Below are positions 5,276 through 6,100 of a stretch of DNA of 6,100 nt, in pieces. The translations under genes and the position numbers were made by a program. Source of the DNA: Rhodospirillales bacterium. Lineage in GTDB: Bacteria; Pseudomonadota; Alphaproteobacteria; JAREAF01. The stretch covers positions 1 through 6,100 of the forward strand of contig JAREAF010000197.1 in assembly GCA_029240475.1 (NCBI GenBank), given 5' to 3'. The notes beneath the pieces were generated by a model that was given only the letters and a program-made list of their open reading frames with translations, searched no databases and had not been told where the DNA came from. Numbering within the stretch: position 1 is the first letter of the stretch; each line of letters opens with the position of its first letter.

Positions 5276-6007
5276 ATGAACAGGATTCTCGTGATTCTGA
5301 GCGCTCTCGTGGCGGGCGCTCTTCTGATCCCGGATGTTGCCGAGGCCCAACGCGGCGGACGCGGCGGGGGAGGCTTTGGCGGCGGTGGCGCCCGCATGGG
5401 CGGGGGCGTGTTCGGCGGCGGAGGTGCCTTCCGGGGCGGCGGTGGTTTCCGGGGCGGCAGCGTTGGTGCAGGTCCCAGGATGTACATCCCTGGGGGCGGC
5501 AGTGGCTTCCGTGGTGGGGCGATTGCAGCGCGCCCCGGCATGCCAGGGCGCGTGGCCGGCATCAGTCCCGGGACGGGAAGCTTCCGCCAAGCCGCGATTG
5601 CTAATCCTGGTAGACGCTTCGACAATCGCGTCGGCAACAGAGGCGACTACTTTAGAAATCGCAACGATTGGCGCTATGGCGTCCGCCCGCCGGGCACCTG
5701 GGGTGGGCGCTACCCGAACTATGGCGGGCGCTATCCCTATTATGGGCGCTACTATGGCCGGTATCCGTATTATGGCGGCTGGGGGCTGGCCACGGGCGCG
5801 CTGATCGGAGCCGCCGCCACGTACCCATACTACGATTATCCGTACTACAACTATCCGTACGCCACGTATCAGACACCAGTTGCATCGGCCGACGGTGGAT
5901 ACTGTGTCACCGCCGTTCGAACCTGCGCCTTGACCAATTCGGCGCCGATCGGGACCGGATGCTCCTGCCGCGTCCAAGGTGGCCGAGCCCGCGGCACCGT
6001 GCAGTGA
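5276..6007 (+). CDS. Secreted Gly-rich/Tyr-rich protein with four-cysteine C-terminus, unknown function
   Basis: A 243-residue exported protein of unknown function. GGGAGG at 5264-5269 abuts the in-frame ATG at 5270 but lies 6 nt from the ATG at 5276, which decides the start. Residues 1-24 are a signal peptide cut after AEA. Residues 26-82 are Gly-rich (GGGGF, FRGGGGF and similar), 83-140 a basic segment with RNRNDWRYG near 127-135, and 146-199 Tyr-rich with repeated RYPYYG and YPYYDY units. A hydrophobic stretch (GLATGALIGAAATY, 170-183) interrupts the Tyr-rich part. The tail (208-243) carries Cys210, Cys217, Cys229 and Cys231 in YCVTAVRTC and TGCSCRV, able to form two disulfides. Similar tails are found on hypothetical secreted proteins of Bradyrhizobium and Methylobacterium. 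The composition suggests a structural, surface or matrix protein, but nothing in the sequence proves it. It follows motif copy 3 and a -10-like box. Confidence 0.85.
   Translation: MNRILVILSALVAGALLIPDVAEAQRGGRGGGGFGGGGARMGGGVFGGGGAFRGGGGFRGGSVGAGPRMYIPGGGSGFRGGAIAARPGMPGRVAGISPGTGSFRQAAIANPGRRFDNRVGNRGDYFRNRNDWRYGVRPPGTWGGRYPNYGGRYPYYGRYYGRYPYYGGWGLATGALIGAAATYPYYDYPYYNYPYATYQTPVASADGGYCVTAVRTCALTNSAPIGTGCSCRVQGGRARGTVQ
5351..5521 (+). repeat. Low-complexity Gly-rich coding repeat
   Basis: Imperfect GGCGGNGGN and TTCCGNGGCGGC units encode residues 26-82 of the protein above as GGGGF and FRGGG blocks. The array is irregular and has no fixed period. Confidence 0.6.
5711..5872 (+). repeat. Low-complexity Tyr-rich coding repeat
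   Basis: Units around CGCTATCCCTATTATGG encode RYPYYG and YPYY blocks (residues 146-167 and 183-199), interrupted by a Gly/Ala hydrophobic segment. Tyr-rich repeats of this type can support aromatic stacking or cross-linking in matrix proteins; here that is inference. Confidence 0.55.
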
Positions 6008-6011
6008 CCTG

Positions 6012-6025
6012 CTCGCGCTGGCGAG
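6012..6025 (+). other. Short hairpin after the Gly/Tyr-rich gene
   Basis: CTCGC-GCTG-GCGAG, a 5-bp stem with a 4-nt loop, begins 5 bp after the stop codon. There is no T-run, so terminator function is doubtful. I see nothing else in the last 93 bp. Confidence 0.2.
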
Positions 6026-6100
6026 TGGCAACCAAGGCTGGGTGATCGTTCGACACGTCCGAGGCCGCCGGCGCCCCAGACCGGAGTGACCTCCCGGCAT

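Noticed and set aside
5258..6100. Long minus-strand open frame (280 codons to the window edge) opposite the Gly/Tyr-rich gene
   Set aside because: It is antisense to a gene with a signal peptide, strong ribosome site and known-type tail. GC-rich low-complexity DNA produces such open antisense frames, and the product is Ala/Pro/Arg-rich without any motif.
1..6100. CRISPR array, tRNA, rRNA or intact insertion sequence
   Set aside because: No regularly spaced 25-40 bp repeats, no tRNA-like cloverleaf and no transposase motifs were seen. The 21-bp period motif occurs only as isolated pairs of half-sites.

Overview
The window is GC-rich DNA from an alphaproteobacterium, most likely a member of the Hyphomicrobiales (Methylobacterium/Microvirga/Bradyrhizobium-like). 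This rests on GC-biased codons, an AapJ-type amino-acid binding protein, a YkuD L,D-transpeptidase with an SSGC active site, and two secreted low-complexity proteins whose cysteine-containing C-termini are of a kind common in that order. I recognised these from memory; no search was run.

Layout. Positions 1-549 (minus) hold the N-terminal 183 residues of an AapJ/BztA-like periplasmic amino-acid binding protein, cut by the window edge. Positions 615-1265 (minus) encode an exported L,D-transpeptidase. Just upstream on the same strand, 1297-1857 encodes a putative lipoprotein of unknown function, so the two probably form an operon. A 658-bp intergenic region (1858-2515) separates this from a plus-strand gene (2516-3058) for a secreted protein with RGPxGG repeats. 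An AraC-family regulator follows (3274-4368, plus). A minus-strand fragment of a glycoside-hydrolase-1-like gene (4527-4925) is truncated. After a second divergent intergenic region comes a Gly- and Tyr-rich secreted protein (5276-6007, plus). The last 93 bp contain no recognisable gene.

Main observation. Both divergent intergenic regions carry copies of one motif: two 17-bp direct half-sites (GTCCNNAANTGNNAAGC) separated by 4 bp, a 21-bp period. There are four copies: 2016-2055 (minus), 2324-2363 (plus), 4966-5003 (minus, weaker) and 5148-5187 (plus). Each points at the gene it precedes: the lipoprotein/L,D-transpeptidase pair, the RGP-repeat protein, the truncated GH1-like ORF and the Gly/Tyr-rich protein. 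Two 17-bp direct half-sites 4 bp apart is the geometry of AraC at araI1-I2, and an AraC-family regulator lies between the two regions. At the copy before 5276, a GATAAT -10-like box lies 18 bp downstream, so the proximal half-site would overlap the -35 position.

The working hypothesis is a small cell-envelope regulon under a local AraC-type activator: a peptidoglycan cross-linking enzyme, a lipoprotein and two secreted low-complexity proteins. The repeats and their orientation are seen directly. The identity of the regulator and the physiological signal are inference.
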